This document shows, piece after piece, positions 8,822 to 18,086 of a DNA stretch of 64,000 nucleotides. Both the position numbers and the translations under genes were made by a program. The stretch covers positions 1 to 64,000 of the forward strand of contig CAWINK010000022.1 of the NCBI GenBank assembly GCA_963837445.1. Direction: 5' to 3'. This DNA comes from JACVRW01 sp963837445 (GTDB taxonomy: Bacteria > Actinomycetota > Thermoleophilia > Solirubrobacterales > Thermoleophilaceae). The notes below the pieces were generated by a model. That model was not told the DNA's origin. It was given only the letters and a program-made list of their open reading frames with translations, and made no database searches. The stretch's first letter is position 1. Every line of letters begins with the position of its first letter.

Positions 8822-10846
8822 TCAGGTGCGGGCTGACACCCGCTCCAACACGCCGCGCGCTCGCTCGGCGATCTTCTCCGGGGTGAAGCCGAAGTGCTCG
8901 TACAGGTCCGGCTGCGGGGCCGAGGAGCCGAAGCTGGTCATCCCGATGGCCTCACCATCCTCACCGATCCAGGTGCTCCAGCCAAGTGGTGATGCCGCCT
9001 CCACGGACACACGCGCCCGCACGGACGGGGGCAGCACGCTGTCGCGGTAGTCCTCGTCCTGCTCGGCGAACCGGTCGAGGCAGGGCGCCGACACCACGCG
9101 TGTGGCCACGCCGTCCTGCTCGAGCAGCTCCGCGGCCTTTGCGCAGATGTGAACCTCCGAGCCTGTGCCGATCAGGATCAGATCGGCCTCGTCGTTCGAG
9201 GACTCCCGCAGCACGTACGCACCACGGTCGATGGCGTCGGCCGGGATCTCGTCGGGATTGAAAATCGGCAGACCCTGGCGGCTGAGCACCAGCGACGTGG
9301 GCGTCTCCGTCTGCCCCACCGCGAACCGCCACGCGAGCGCGGTCTCGTTCGCGTCCGCCGGGCGCACGCAGTACATGCTCGGCTGAGCCCGCAGGATCGC
9401 CAGCTGCTCCACGGGCTGATGGGTCGGTCCGTCCTCGCCGAGGCCGATCGAGTCGTGCGTGTAGACGAAGATCGACGGGATCTCCATCAGCGAGGCCAGC
9501 CTCACGGCGGGCTTCATGTAGTCGAGGAAGTTGAAGAACGTGGAGCCGAAGGCGCGCCACCCGTGGAGCACGAGGCCGTTCACGATCGCGCCCATCGCGT
9601 GCTCGCGCACTCCGTAGTGCACGTTGCGGCCGCTGAAGTCCCCGGGCGCGACCGAGCCGCCCGCGTCGATCACGGTGAGCGTCGAGGGCTCGAGGTCAGC
9701 CGAGCCGCTCACCAGCTGCGGCACCTTGCTCCCCACCCACTGGATCACCTGCTGCGAGGCCTTGCGCGTGGCCACCGCCCCGTCGTCAGGGCTGAACTTC
9801 GGCACGTCGCCATCCCAGTCGCCGGGCAGCCGCCTGTCCATGATCAGCTCGAGCTCGGCTGCCGCGTCCGGCTCCGAGTCGCGGAACGCGGCGAGCTGCT
9901 GCTCCCAGTCGGCCACGACCTGTTCGCCGCGCTCGCCAGCCTCCTCGAACGGCTTGCGCGCGTCGTCGGGGACGTGGAAGGGCTTGTCCGCGGGCCAGCC
10001 GTATGCCTCCTTGGTGAGCTTCACCTCGTCCTCGCCGAGCGGGGAGCCGTGGGCCGAGGACGAGTCCTGCTTGTTCGGCGAGCCGTAGCCGATATGGGAG
10101 CGGACGATCACGAGCGAAGGCCGATCGCCGACGCCCTTTGCCTCCTCCGTCGCCCGCTCGAGGTTCTCTACGGACAGGTCCTCCCCCACGTCCTGCACGT
10201 GCCAGCCGTACGCATCGAAGCGCTTGCCGACGTCCTCGCTGAACGACATCGAGGTCTCGCCGGCGAGCTGGATGTGGTTGTTGTCGTAGAAGACGATCAG
10301 CTTGCCGAGGCCGAGGTGGCCGGCGAGCGAGCACGCCTCGGAGGCCACGCCCTCCTGGATGTCGCCGTCGCTCGCGATCACGTAGGTGTGGTGGTCGATC
10401 AGCTGGTGATCGCCCCGGTTGAAGCGGGTCGCGAGCATGGCCTCTGCCAGCGCGAGCCCGACCGACATGGCGAGACCCTGGCCGAGCGGGCCTGTGGTGG
10501 CCTCGATCCCGGCGGCGTCGCCATACTCGGGGTGCCCGGCGGTCGGGCTGCCGAGCTGGCGGAAGTTCTTCAGGTCGTCGAGCGTGAGCCCGTAGCCGGA
10601 GAGGTAGAGCGTCGAGTAGAGCAACATCGACGCGTGCCCGGCGGACAGGATGAAGCGGTCGCGGTCGAACCACTCGGGGTGCTTCGGGCTGTGCTTCATC
10701 ACCCGCGTGTAGAGGGTGTACGCCAGCGGGGCGAGCGCCATCGGCGCGCCCGGGTGCCCCGACTTCGCCTTCTCCACCGCGTCCATCGACAGCGTCCGGA
10801 TGGTGTTGATGGAGAGCTCGGCGAGCTCGTCGGTGCTGGTCGTCAT
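8822..10846 (-). CDS. tkt: Transketolase
   Basis: Thiamine-diphosphate enzyme that transfers two-carbon units between pentose and hexose phosphates. The 674-residue length is standard. The TPP/metal-binding segment is visible (VIASDGDIQEGVASEA, then IVFYDNNHIQLAG), as are GHPGAPMALAPLAY near the N-terminus, the pyrimidine domain (NVHYGVREHAMGAI, then DSIGLGEDGPTHQPVEQLA) and a C-terminal domain. ATG 10846 overlaps the stop of the ROK kinase gene by four bases (ATGA), so it is the second cistron of the operon. No defect is seen. Confidence 0.97.
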   Translation of the reverse strand: MTTSTDELAELSINTIRTLSMDAVEKAKSGHPGAPMALAPLAYTLYTRVMKHSPKHPEWFDRDRFILSAGHASMLLYSTLYLSGYGLTLDDLKNFRQLGSPTAGHPEYGDAAGIEATTGPLGQGLAMSVGLALAEAMLATRFNRGDHQLIDHHTYVIASDGDIQEGVASEACSLAGHLGLGKLIVFYDNNHIQLAGETSMSFSEDVGKRFDAYGWHVQDVGEDLSVENLERATEEAKGVGDRPSLVIVRSHIGYGSPNKQDSSSAHGSPLGEDEVKLTKEAYGWPADKPFHVPDDARKPFEEAGERGEQVVADWEQQLAAFRDSEPDAAAELELIMDRRLPGDWDGDVPKFSPDDGAVATRKASQQVIQWVGSKVPQLVSGSADLEPSTLTVIDAGGSVAPGDFSGRNVHYGVREHAMGAIVNGLVLHGWRAFGSTFFNFLDYMKPAVRLASLMEIPSIFVYTHDSIGLGEDGPTHQPVEQLAILRAQPSMYCVRPADANETALAWRFAVGQTETPTSLVLSRQGLPIFNPDEIPADAIDRGAYVLRESSNDEADLILIGTGSEVHICAKAAELLEQDGVATRVVSAPCLDRFAEQDEDYRDSVLPPSVRARVSVEAASPLGWSTWIGEDGEAIGMTSFGSSAPQPDLYEHFGFTPEKIAERARGVLERVSART

Positions 10847-11823
10847 TCGATTCCCTCGGTTGTGGTGACGTGCGACCTCTGAGTATCACGATCCGCCGCG
10901 ATCTCCAGGGCCGCGAGCACGCCCGCGCCGATCACGCCGGCGCCCGCCCCGCCCTGAGCCAGGGCGATCGTTACCCGCCGCCATAGGGCCGGCAGCGCGC
11001 GGAAGCCTGCTTCCCGGACCGCCCGCTCGAGAAACAGGTGCGAGGCGCGCGAGAGCCCGCCGCCGATGGCCAGGCGAGAGGGCTCGAAGACGTTCACGTA
11101 GGTGGCAATGCCCACGCCCAGCATGCGGGCGAAGTTCTCCATCAGGAGCAGCGCGTCGGGATCGCCATCGTCGGCGGCGGACACGAGCTCGCGCCCGGAC
11201 ACCTTGCCGTCGGGGCCCATGCGGGCCGCCAGCGCGCTGTCCGGCTTGTCGCCCGCCAGCTCGGTGGCGTCGCGCTCGAGCGCCTGGCCCGAGCAGTAGG
11301 CCTCGAGGCAGCCGCGGTTGGGGCAGTTGCCGGGGCAGGGCGGACCGTCCGGATTGATGGTCATGTGCCCGAGCTCGGCGCCGAGGCCGTGCGCGCCGCG
11401 GAAGGTGAGCCCGTCGATCACGACGCCGCCGCCCACCCCGGTGCCGAGCGTGAGCATCACGAGGTGGCTCTCGCCCACGATGTGCGCCTCGGCGAGCGCG
11501 GCGCAGTTGGCGTCGTTGTCCACGAACACCGGCACGCCGAAGCGGCGGCCGAGCTCCTCCCGCAGCGAGACGCCAGTCAGCGGGATGTTCACGCTGCTCT
11601 CGACGGTGCCGGTCTCGTAGTCGATCTGCGACGGCACGCCCACACCGATCGCCTCCGGCTGGCCGGCGTCCTTGATCACGTCGCGCACGGCATGCTCGAT
11701 TCCATCGAGCAGGGCGTCGGTGCTGACGAGGACCGTCGGGTGCTCGACCGAGTGCATAGCCGTCACGCCGTCGACCGCAGCCACGGCGACCTTCGTACCT
11801 CCTACGTCCACTCCCAAGACCAC
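10843..11823 (-). CDS. glk: ROK family sugar kinase, probable glucokinase
   Basis: First gene of the leftward pentose-phosphate operon and likely supplier of glucose 6-phosphate. The 326-residue protein has the ATP-binding start VLGVDVGGTKVAVAAVDG, the phosphate-binding LTLGTGVGGGVVIDG and the ROK zinc-site region ELGHMTINPDGPPCPGNCPN followed by RGCLEAYCSG. No N-terminal helix-turn-helix is present, so this is a kinase-type ROK protein, not a repressor. Glucose specificity is inferred from the operon, where G6P isomerase and dehydrogenase follow. Start ATG 11823; the 276 bases upstream are shared with the divergent flavin oxidase gene. Confidence 0.9.
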   Translation of the reverse strand: MVLGVDVGGTKVAVAAVDGVTAMHSVEHPTVLVSTDALLDGIEHAVRDVIKDAGQPEAIGVGVPSQIDYETGTVESSVNIPLTGVSLREELGRRFGVPVFVDNDANCAALAEAHIVGESHLVMLTLGTGVGGGVVIDGLTFRGAHGLGAELGHMTINPDGPPCPGNCPNRGCLEAYCSGQALERDATELAGDKPDSALAARMGPDGKVSGRELVSAADDGDPDALLLMENFARMLGVGIATYVNVFEPSRLAIGGGLSRASHLFLERAVREAGFRALPALWRRVTIALAQGGAGAGVIGAGVLAALEIAADRDTQRSHVTTTEGIE

Positions 11824-12099
11824 GCGGGATTCCTATCTCCGGGAACGCGGCCCTGCAAGCTTCGCGGATCAGGCTGCCGGGCGGTATTTCTCCGGCGCGC
11901 GAGCTGCCCGCAGCCCTGACCTCCGCGTAGGGGTCTCCCCCCAAAAGTTAGGGGGTAGGTGTAGGGGTCGCCTCGATGCGCGCGGGCCCCTGAGCACCGA
12001 TGCTGCTGGGGAATGCAGCGCCGGCACCTGAACCTGAACCTGAGCCTCGACCTAACCGGGGCCATCGACTCGCTCGTATACGACGACGGAAGGAACCCA
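11824..12099. promoter_or_regulatory. Divergent intergenic region between glk and the flavin oxidase gene
   Basis: Non-coding gap between two divergently transcribed genes, so it should hold both promoters. At 11927-11935 and 11961-11969 there is an exact direct repeat, gtaggggtc, 34 bases apart. Between the copies a C-run (11937-11942) faces a G-run (11951-11955) around aaaagtta and could form a hairpin. A strong ribosome-binding sequence, ggaaggaa, ends at 12095 just before the rightward ATG at 12100. I could not assign -35/-10 boxes with confidence. Confidence 0.45.
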
Positions 12100-13476
12100 A
12101 TGCTGATCTCCCAGAGCAGCCGCTTCGCCGAGCTCCAGTCCCGCATCGACGGCCAGGTCCTCGTGGCCGGCGACGACGCGTGGGACGCGTCGCGCCAGAC
12201 CTTCAACCTGACCCACGACCAGCAGCCTGCAGCCATCGTGCGCGTGGCGAGCGCCGGGGACGTAGCCGAGGCGATCCGCTACGCCGCGAAGCACGGCCTG
12301 CGGATCGCGCCGCAGTCCACGGGCCACAACGCCGGACCGATCGCGGGTCTCGAGGACGCTCTGCTCATCCGGACCGACGATCTCCAGGAGATCAGCATCG
12401 ACGTCCAGGCGCGCCGGGCGCGTGTGGGGTCGGGCGTTCGCTGGGCCGAGGTCGCCGATCGCGCGTCCGCGGTCGGGCTCGCGCCGCTTTCGGGCTCGTC
12501 GCGCGACGTGGGAATCACCGGCTACTCGCTCGGTGGCGGCATGGGCTGGCTGGCGCGCAAGCACGGCCTCCAGACCAACGCCCTCACGGCCGTGGAGCTC
12601 GTGACCGCCGACGGCGAGCTGCGCCGCATCGACCACGACAACGAGGCCGACCTGTTCTGGGCCGTGCGCGGCGGCGGCGGCAACTACGGCGTGGTGACCG
12701 CGCTCGAGTTCGAGCTGTTCCCCGCGCCGGAGATCTACGCGGGCTCGCTGTTCTTCCCGTATGAGCGCGCGCAGGAGGTGATGCACGCGTGGCACGAGTT
12801 CGTGTCCGCCGGGCTGCCCGACGAGATCACCACCGTCGGCCGGGTCATCCAGCTCCCGCCGCTGGAGGAGATCCCGGAGATGCTGCGCGGCAAGTCGTTC
12901 ACGGTCCTCCAGGCCGCGTACCTCGGCAGCGAGGCGGACGGCGCCGAGCTGATCCGCCCGCTCACGGACCTCGGTCCGGAGATGAACACGTTCGGCATGG
13001 TCGAGCCGGCCGCGCTCGGCTACCTCGCCATGGACCCCGAGGACCCGATGCCGTACGTGGGCTCGTCGCGCCTGGTCAGCGACGTCAGCTCGGACGGCAT
13101 CGACGCCTTCCTCGACGCGGCCGGGCCGGGCTCCGGGTCGCAGCTCGCCAACGTGGAGCTGCGCTCGCTCGGTGGCGCGCTGGCTCGCCGGGCGCCGGGC
13201 GCCGGTGCCCGGGCCACGCTCGACGGCGACTACCTGCTGTTCGCGGTCGGGGCCGTGTTCAGCCCCGACGCGTACGGCGAGGTGCAGCGCCAGGCCGAGG
13301 GCGTTTCGACGGCGATGGCCCAGTGGGATGCCGGCACGCGCTACCTCAACTTCGAGGAGGGCGAGGTGGACGCACAGGTGTTCTTCGACGCCGACAGCTG
13401 GCGGCTCCTGCGCGCCCTGCGGACCCACTGGGACCCGAAGGGCCTGTTCCTCGCCAACCACGAGATCAAGGAGTAA
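12100..13476 (+). CDS. FAD-binding oxidoreductase (berberine-bridge/6-hydroxynicotine oxidase type)
   Basis: A 458-residue flavoprotein of the VAO/PCMH family. The FAD_binding_4 domain (about residues 35-200) includes the flavinylation-type motif RIAPQSTGHNAG, whose histidine is a candidate for covalent FAD attachment, and ITGYSLGGGMGWLARKHGL. The C-terminal BBE segment ends WDPKGLFLANHEI. I chose ATG 12100 because ggaaggaa lies just upstream; the longer frame from 12013 adds a low-complexity stretch and overlaps the promoter region. There is no signal peptide. Substrate unknown. It is followed 38 bases later by a secreted hydrolase gene and may be co-transcribed with it. Confidence 0.86.
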   Translation: MLISQSSRFAELQSRIDGQVLVAGDDAWDASRQTFNLTHDQQPAAIVRVASAGDVAEAIRYAAKHGLRIAPQSTGHNAGPIAGLEDALLIRTDDLQEISIDVQARRARVGSGVRWAEVADRASAVGLAPLSGSSRDVGITGYSLGGGMGWLARKHGLQTNALTAVELVTADGELRRIDHDNEADLFWAVRGGGGNYGVVTALEFELFPAPEIYAGSLFFPYERAQEVMHAWHEFVSAGLPDEITTVGRVIQLPPLEEIPEMLRGKSFTVLQAAYLGSEADGAELIRPLTDLGPEMNTFGMVEPAALGYLAMDPEDPMPYVGSSRLVSDVSSDGIDAFLDAAGPGSGSQLANVELRSLGGALARRAPGAGARATLDGDYLLFAVGAVFSPDAYGEVQRQAEGVSTAMAQWDAGTRYLNFEEGEVDAQVFFDADSWRLLRALRTHWDPKGLFLANHEIKE

Positions 13477-13514
13477 TCGGCGCACGCCTGGGAGGCGTTC
13501 GGTACAACCCCGCC

Positions 13515-15405
13515 ATGGGGTACGTGCCGAACGCCTTCCGGGCGGCACTGGTGGCCGCCGCCGTCCTGCTTGCGGTCGCCGCGCCGGCTTCCGCGGCTCC
13601 CACGCACTACGTGGAGATGCCGGACGGGGCGCAAATCGCGATCAACGTCAAGGTCCCGCTCCACTGCACGGAGCTGACCCCGTGCCCGGCCTTCTTCGAG
13701 ATGTCGGGCTATGAGTCCGGCTCGGACGAAGGGACAGACGCCGGCCGGCCATCTCGCCGACGAGACCGGGCTGCCGCTGCCGGCGCAGACGGGCACCCGC
13801 GCCGCTCACGCCTCCCATGTGGACGATCGCTATGTGACCGTGCTCGCGAACGTGCGCGGCAGCGGCTGCTCGTCGGGCGAGTTCGACGTGTTCTCCTGGC
13901 GCTCCGCCCTCGACGGCAAGCATGTGATCGACCAGTGGATCGCGGAGCAGCCGTGGTCCAACGGCGAGGTCGTGATCTTCGGCCACTCGTACAGCGGCCT
14001 CACGGGCATGATGGTCGCCTCGACTCAGCCCGACCACCTGCGCGCGGTGAGCGCGTCGGGGCTGTTCGGCGACCTGTACCGCGACATCGTCTACCCCGGC
14101 GGCGTCTCGAACTACGGCTTCCCGCTGCTGTGGACCGGCGCGGTGCGGCCGGTGTACGACGTGGGAGGCGGCACGGCGGGCGGTCTCTACCCGGTCGAGG
14201 ACACGAGCGAGCAGTGCGCCAGGAACCAGGCGGCGCGCTCGCGCACCGTGACCGACGAGCCGCTCGTGCACGGCCTCGACGACCGTGACGGCGAGTGGTT
14301 CCGCTCACGCTCGCTCGTGAACATGGTCGACGACATTGAGGTGCCGGTTCACGTGACCACGGCCTACCAGGACGAGCAGACCGGCGGGCGCGGGCCGACG
14401 AACGTGTTCGACCAGCTCCCGGACGGCATCTCGAAGCGCATCGTGATGGTGAACGGCCAGCACGGGACGCAGACCGAGGACAACATCCTCAAGGACCGGA
14501 TCGCCTGGATGGACTACTGGATGCTGGGCACCGACAGCGCCGACCTCGGGATGAAGACGGGCACAGCCACCCTGGCCGACGTGTTCGGGCCGCGCGCCAC
14601 GCCCACCGAGTCCTCGCGCGTGATCCTCGGCTATCAGGGGAGCGGCACCGCCGCCGGCGAGATTGCGTCGAACGGCTTCCCGCTCTCGCAGACGCAATTC
14701 ACCGACGTCTTCGCCACGGCGGGCGGCGGCGGGCTGACGCTCGGTCGCGAGTCGGTGGAGCCCGGCAGCGCCGACTGGGTGAACGGCACCAAGCGGCAGG
14801 CCTACTCGTTCCAGGCGGGCTCGTCGACAGGGTCCGAGCTCTCCACGCCGAGCGGACCGGACGAGGTGGACCTGTCCATTCCCTTCGACGAGCCCACGGC
14901 CATCGCCGGGCCGATCACGGCGAACCTGTTCGTGTCCTCGACGGCGCCCGACACGGAGCTGTTCGTACAGCTGATCGACCGCGCGCCCGACGGCACGCTC
15001 CTCTACCTCAACCGCGGCCTCCTGCGTGGAAGCCACCGCCAGGTGGACCCGGCGATGTCCGACACCACGGCCGACGGGCACGTCTACCGGCCCTTCCGCC
15101 CGCACGAGGAGCGCGCGCTGGTCACGCCGGGCGAAACCGTGGAGTACCTGCTCGACATCTGGCCCGTGGGCCACGTGTTCCTGCCGGGCCACGAGCTGCT
15201 GGTGAAGCTGCACGCGCCGCCCGCTGACGACAACGACTACATGTACGTCACGAAGACGGCGCCGAGCGTCAACACGCTCCACTTCGGTCCGGATACGCCC
15301 TCTCGGCTGATGCTCCCGATCGTGCCGATGGACGCCGTGACCGGCTTCGAGGCGCCGGCGGGCCAGTGCCCGTACGCGTCGATGCGCTGCATCCCTGGCG
15401 GCTAG
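13515..15405 (+). pseudogene. Secreted CocE/NonD-family (X-Pro dipeptidyl-peptidase-like) hydrolase, frameshifted
   Basis: An alpha/beta-hydrolase split between two frames. The frame from ATG 13515 encodes a signal peptide (VAAAVLLAVAAPASA) and the conserved start HYVEMPDGAQIAINV to FFEMSGYESGSDEG. After the GGG at 13731-13733 homology continues one frame over, at QTPAGHLADETGLPLP. Removing one base in that run restores a single frame of about 629 codons. The rest is intact: VTVLANVRGSGCSSGEFD, the serine nucleophile elbow GHSYSGLTGMM, and the C-terminal jelly-roll region. Conservation on both sides argues for a recent indel or sequencing error over old decay. The closest family role is acyl-peptide or ester hydrolysis outside the membrane. 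Confidence 0.82.
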
Positions 15406-15411
15406 CGGCCC

Positions 15412-15427
15412 GCGGCGCTAGCGCCGC
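15412..15427. terminator. Perfect 16-bp palindrome between convergent genes
   Basis: The sequence gcggcgctagcgccgc reads the same on both strands and lies between the stop of the CocE-type gene (15405) and the leftward gene ending at 15418, whose stop codon it contains. It could form a GC hairpin in both transcripts and serve as a bidirectional terminator. No T-tract follows on either strand. Confidence 0.4.
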
Positions 15428-16182
15428 GTGAAGGTGACGGTGGCCGAGCGGGTCACGTCGTTGCTGCTCGACTCGTCGCCCGGGTCGCTGAACACGGTGC
15501 GCTTGTGGCTCTTCCCACTCGCTCGCGTCACGCGCCGGCGCTTCAGCGCTGAGAGGGTGGGCATCTTCACTGCAAGCGCACCCTCCGCGGTCCGGCCGGT
15601 GAAGCGATGATCGCTCCAGAACTCGAGGTCCCCGGACATGCAGGTCTCTCTTGGGAGCTGAAACCGCTCGCTGCCGAGGCTGACGCTGATCCGGCTCTTG
15701 TCGACGCGGCCGATCGTGCCCAGCGGGCCACGTCGTCCGAGGCTGAGCGGGACGGTCCCGCAGCCGCTCTTGTCGAGCTCGTCGCACGGATCCGTGCGGT
15801 CGGGGTTTTGGGGGTACCTGGTTGTGTTGTCGACCCTCGTGATCGTCCCGGCCGCGGGGATGTGGCCCACGCCGGTGATACGGTCGCGATTCGCGCCGAT
15901 CGGGACGGTCACAACCCAGACTCCGTAGCGGCCCGCGTCGCTCCTGATGTACGGATCGATGTAGGGAAGCACCGCCACGCGGACTTTCGTTTGGAACTTG
16001 ACCGTCACGGTTCCGTCGCCGACGATGCCGCACGGCCCGGGATCGTCGTAGGTCCAGTGGTTCACGAGTTCGCCCTTGATCGAAATCGTGTGGGTCATGC
16101 GGATGGGCTTGGCGCCGGCGGGCGCGGCCAGAGCGGCGGCGGCGAGCAGGGCGGTGAGGCAGACGAGGCCGATGCGAGTCAT
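15418..16182 (-). CDS. Secreted hypothetical protein
   Basis: A 254-residue product with a clear signal peptide (LVCLTALLAAAALAAPAGAK, cleavage near residue 24). The mature part is beta-rich with two cysteine pairs (GPCGIVGDG; DPCDELDKSGCG) and an RRR/KSHKR basic patch near the C-terminus. I recognise no family. The length and the clean signal peptide support a real gene. It lies convergent to the CocE-type hydrolase and 40 bases downstream of the AraC regulator on the same strand; no functional link is evident. Confidence 0.7.
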   Translation of the reverse strand: MTRIGLVCLTALLAAAALAAPAGAKPIRMTHTISIKGELVNHWTYDDPGPCGIVGDGTVTVKFQTKVRVAVLPYIDPYIRSDAGRYGVWVVTVPIGANRDRITGVGHIPAAGTITRVDNTTRYPQNPDRTDPCDELDKSGCGTVPLSLGRRGPLGTIGRVDKSRISVSLGSERFQLPRETCMSGDLEFWSDHRFTGRTAEGALAVKMPTLSALKRRRVTRASGKSHKRTVFSDPGDESSSNDVTRSATVTFTRR

Positions 16183-16222
16183 GCCCGCCTTTCAGTTCGT
16201 GGACTCCCCACGCTACACCCGC

Positions 16223-17062
16223 TCAGGTCCGGCTGCGGAAATCGAGCGGCGCCGCGCCGCGCTGGCGCTTGAACGCCTTGCTGAAGGCGAACTGGTCGTT
16301 GAATCCCAGCCGGGCGGCGATCTCCTTCACCGACAGGTCGCTGAAGCGCAGCAGGCGCACGGCCTCGAGCACCACGCGCTCCAGGATCAGCTGCTTGGTG
16401 GTGCGGCCGGTGAGTCGCGTGAGCGTCCGGGACAGCGTGCCCGTGGTCACTCCGAGCTCGGCGGCGTAGTGGCGTGCCTCATGGCTCGTCGTGAAGTCGC
16501 GTTCGAGCGTCTCCTGGAAGGTTCTGTGGAGCAGGACGTCCGCGCTCGTGGCGCCGCCGCCCTCGAGCTGGGCCTCGCGCCAGCGCTGCGCCCACAGGAG
16601 CGCCGCTGAGAGGAGGTTGCGGCGCAGCTCCGCGGATTCGGGCCCGGGGGGCCGCTCCACCTCCACGCGCAGGAGGTCCAGCAGGGCATCGAAGCGAGGC
16701 GCGTCGTGCTCGGGCACGGTGAGGGGCGTGCATTCCTGCCCCGAGAACAACCAGCGCCGCGAGCCGGACAGCCACTCGTCGTCGAAGCGAACGATGTGGC
16801 CTCGGATCCCCTGCGCGCGCTCGAACTGGTGCACCTGTCCCTTGGCGATCAGCGTCAGCGAACGCGGCCCGAACTCCACCGGCGCCGCGTCGATCAGGTG
16901 GCGGCCGGTGCCCTCGCGCACCCAGATCAGCTCGTGGTAGGCGTGCCGGTGCGGCTCGCGAACGTCGTCGCCCTCGATGCGATCGAGCTCGAACGACAGC
17001 ACCTCCAGGGCGTCGGCCTCGGCGGGCAGATCGTCGACCGTGGGCTCAGCCATCTCCCACAT
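16223..17062 (-). CDS. AraC family transcriptional regulator
   Basis: A 279-residue regulator with an N-terminal cupin-type sensor (EPHRHAYHELIWVREGTGRH, about residues 36-56) and a C-terminal double helix-turn-helix (about 175-275: YAAELGVTTGTLSRTLTRLT, then VKEIAARLGFNDQFAFSKAF). The second helix has the canonical GFNDQFAFSKAFKRQ form. ATG 17062 is the longest start; ATG 17053 (MAEPTV) is equally plausible. The divergent ACC deaminase starts only 16 bases away, so the regulator's operator must overlap the start of one gene or the other. It probably controls that neighbour, by position only. Confidence 0.87.
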   Translation of the reverse strand: MWEMAEPTVDDLPAEADALEVLSFELDRIEGDDVREPHRHAYHELIWVREGTGRHLIDAAPVEFGPRSLTLIAKGQVHQFERAQGIRGHIVRFDDEWLSGSRRWLFSGQECTPLTVPEHDAPRFDALLDLLRVEVERPPGPESAELRRNLLSAALLWAQRWREAQLEGGGATSADVLLHRTFQETLERDFTTSHEARHYAAELGVTTGTLSRTLTRLTGRTTKQLILERVVLEAVRLLRFSDLSVKEIAARLGFNDQFAFSKAFKRQRGAAPLDFRSRT

Positions 17063-17078
17063 TGTCGAGAATCGGCGA

Positions 17079-18086
17079 ATGAACCTCGATGCCTTCCCCC
17101 GCGAGCCCCTGCTTTTCGGCCCCTCGCCGGTGCATCCGCTGGAGCGTTTGACTGCTCACCTGGGCGGCGCGCGGCTGTGGGCGAAGCGCGACGACTGCAA
17201 CAGCGGCCTCGCGTACGGGGGCAACAAGACGCGCAAGCTCGAGTACCTGGTGGCGGACGCGCTCGCGAAGGGCTGCGACACGCTCGTCTCGATCGGCGGC
17301 GTCCAGTCGAACCACACGAGGCAGGTGGCGGCGGTGGCGGCGCGGCTCGGTCTCGGGTGCGTCCTCGTCCAGGAGAGCTGGGTGGACTGGCCCGACGTGG
17401 TCTACGACCGCGTGGGGAACATCCAGCTCTCACGCATCATGGGAGCCGACGTCCGGCTCGTGGAGGCCGGCTTCGGGATTGGCTTCAAGGAGAGCTGGGA
17501 GCAGGCGCTCGCCGACGTGGAGGCGGCCGGAGGGAAGCCGTACCCGATCCCGGCCGGCGCCTCCGACCACGAGCTCGGCGGTCTTGGCTTTGCGCGCTGG
17601 GCCCAGGAGCTCGCAGAGCAGGAGCGGGAGCTCGACGTGTTCTTCGACACGGTTGTGGTCTGCTCGGTCACGGGCAGCACCCAGGCCGGGATGATCGCGG
17701 GCTTCGCTCTGCAGGACGCCGAGCGGCGCGTGGTCGGAATCGACGGTTCCGCGCGTCCGGCCGAGACGCGCGACCAGGTGGCGCGGATCGCACGGCGCAC
17801 GGCCGCGCTGATCGAGCTTGGCCGCGAGCTGCGCGAGGACGAGATAGTGCTGGACGATCGCTACCACGCGGGCACCTACGGCGTCCCCGACGAGCAAACG
17901 CTCGAGGCGATCCGGACCGCGGGGCGGCTCGAGGGCATGATCACGGACCCCGTCTACGAGGGAAAGTCGATGGCGGGCATGATTGACCTGGTGAGCCGTG
18001 GGGAGATCGAGCGCGGGTCGAACGTTCTGTACGCGCACCTCGGCGGGCAGCCCGCGCTGAGTGCCTACGCGAGCCTCTTTCGCTGA
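17079..18086 (+). CDS. acdS: 1-aminocyclopropane-1-carboxylate deaminase
   Basis: PLP enzyme of the tryptophan-synthase-beta fold that opens ACC to 2-oxobutyrate and ammonia. The 335-residue product starting at ATG 17079 matches the usual length of about 338. The PLP lysine is in YGGNKTRKLEYL (residue 50), with SIGGVQSNHTRQVAAVAA following, and the ACC-specific tyrosine-glutamate pair is present in DPVYEGKSMAGM. The end, NVLYAHLGGQPALSAY, is typical of true AcdS and argues against D-cysteine desulfhydrase. It is divergent from an AraC gene and overlaps the next gene by one base. It may let the organism use, or lower, the plant ethylene precursor. Confidence 0.9.
   Translation: MNLDAFPREPLLFGPSPVHPLERLTAHLGGARLWAKRDDCNSGLAYGGNKTRKLEYLVADALAKGCDTLVSIGGVQSNHTRQVAAVAARLGLGCVLVQESWVDWPDVVYDRVGNIQLSRIMGADVRLVEAGFGIGFKESWEQALADVEAAGGKPYPIPAGASDHELGGLGFARWAQELAEQERELDVFFDTVVVCSVTGSTQAGMIAGFALQDAERRVVGIDGSARPAETRDQVARIARRTAALIELGRELREDEIVLDDRYHAGTYGVPDEQTLEAIRTAGRLEGMITDPVYEGKSMAGMIDLVSRGEIERGSNVLYAHLGGQPALSAYASLFR

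Noticed and set aside
9149..10882. Rightward frame of 577 codons opposite transketolase
   Set aside because: Transketolase motifs on the minus strand are complete; this frame has only antisense composition.
12052..13548. Leftward frame of 498 codons opposite the flavin oxidase
   Set aside because: The plus strand has a complete FAD-binding and BBE-domain protein with a good ribosome-binding site.
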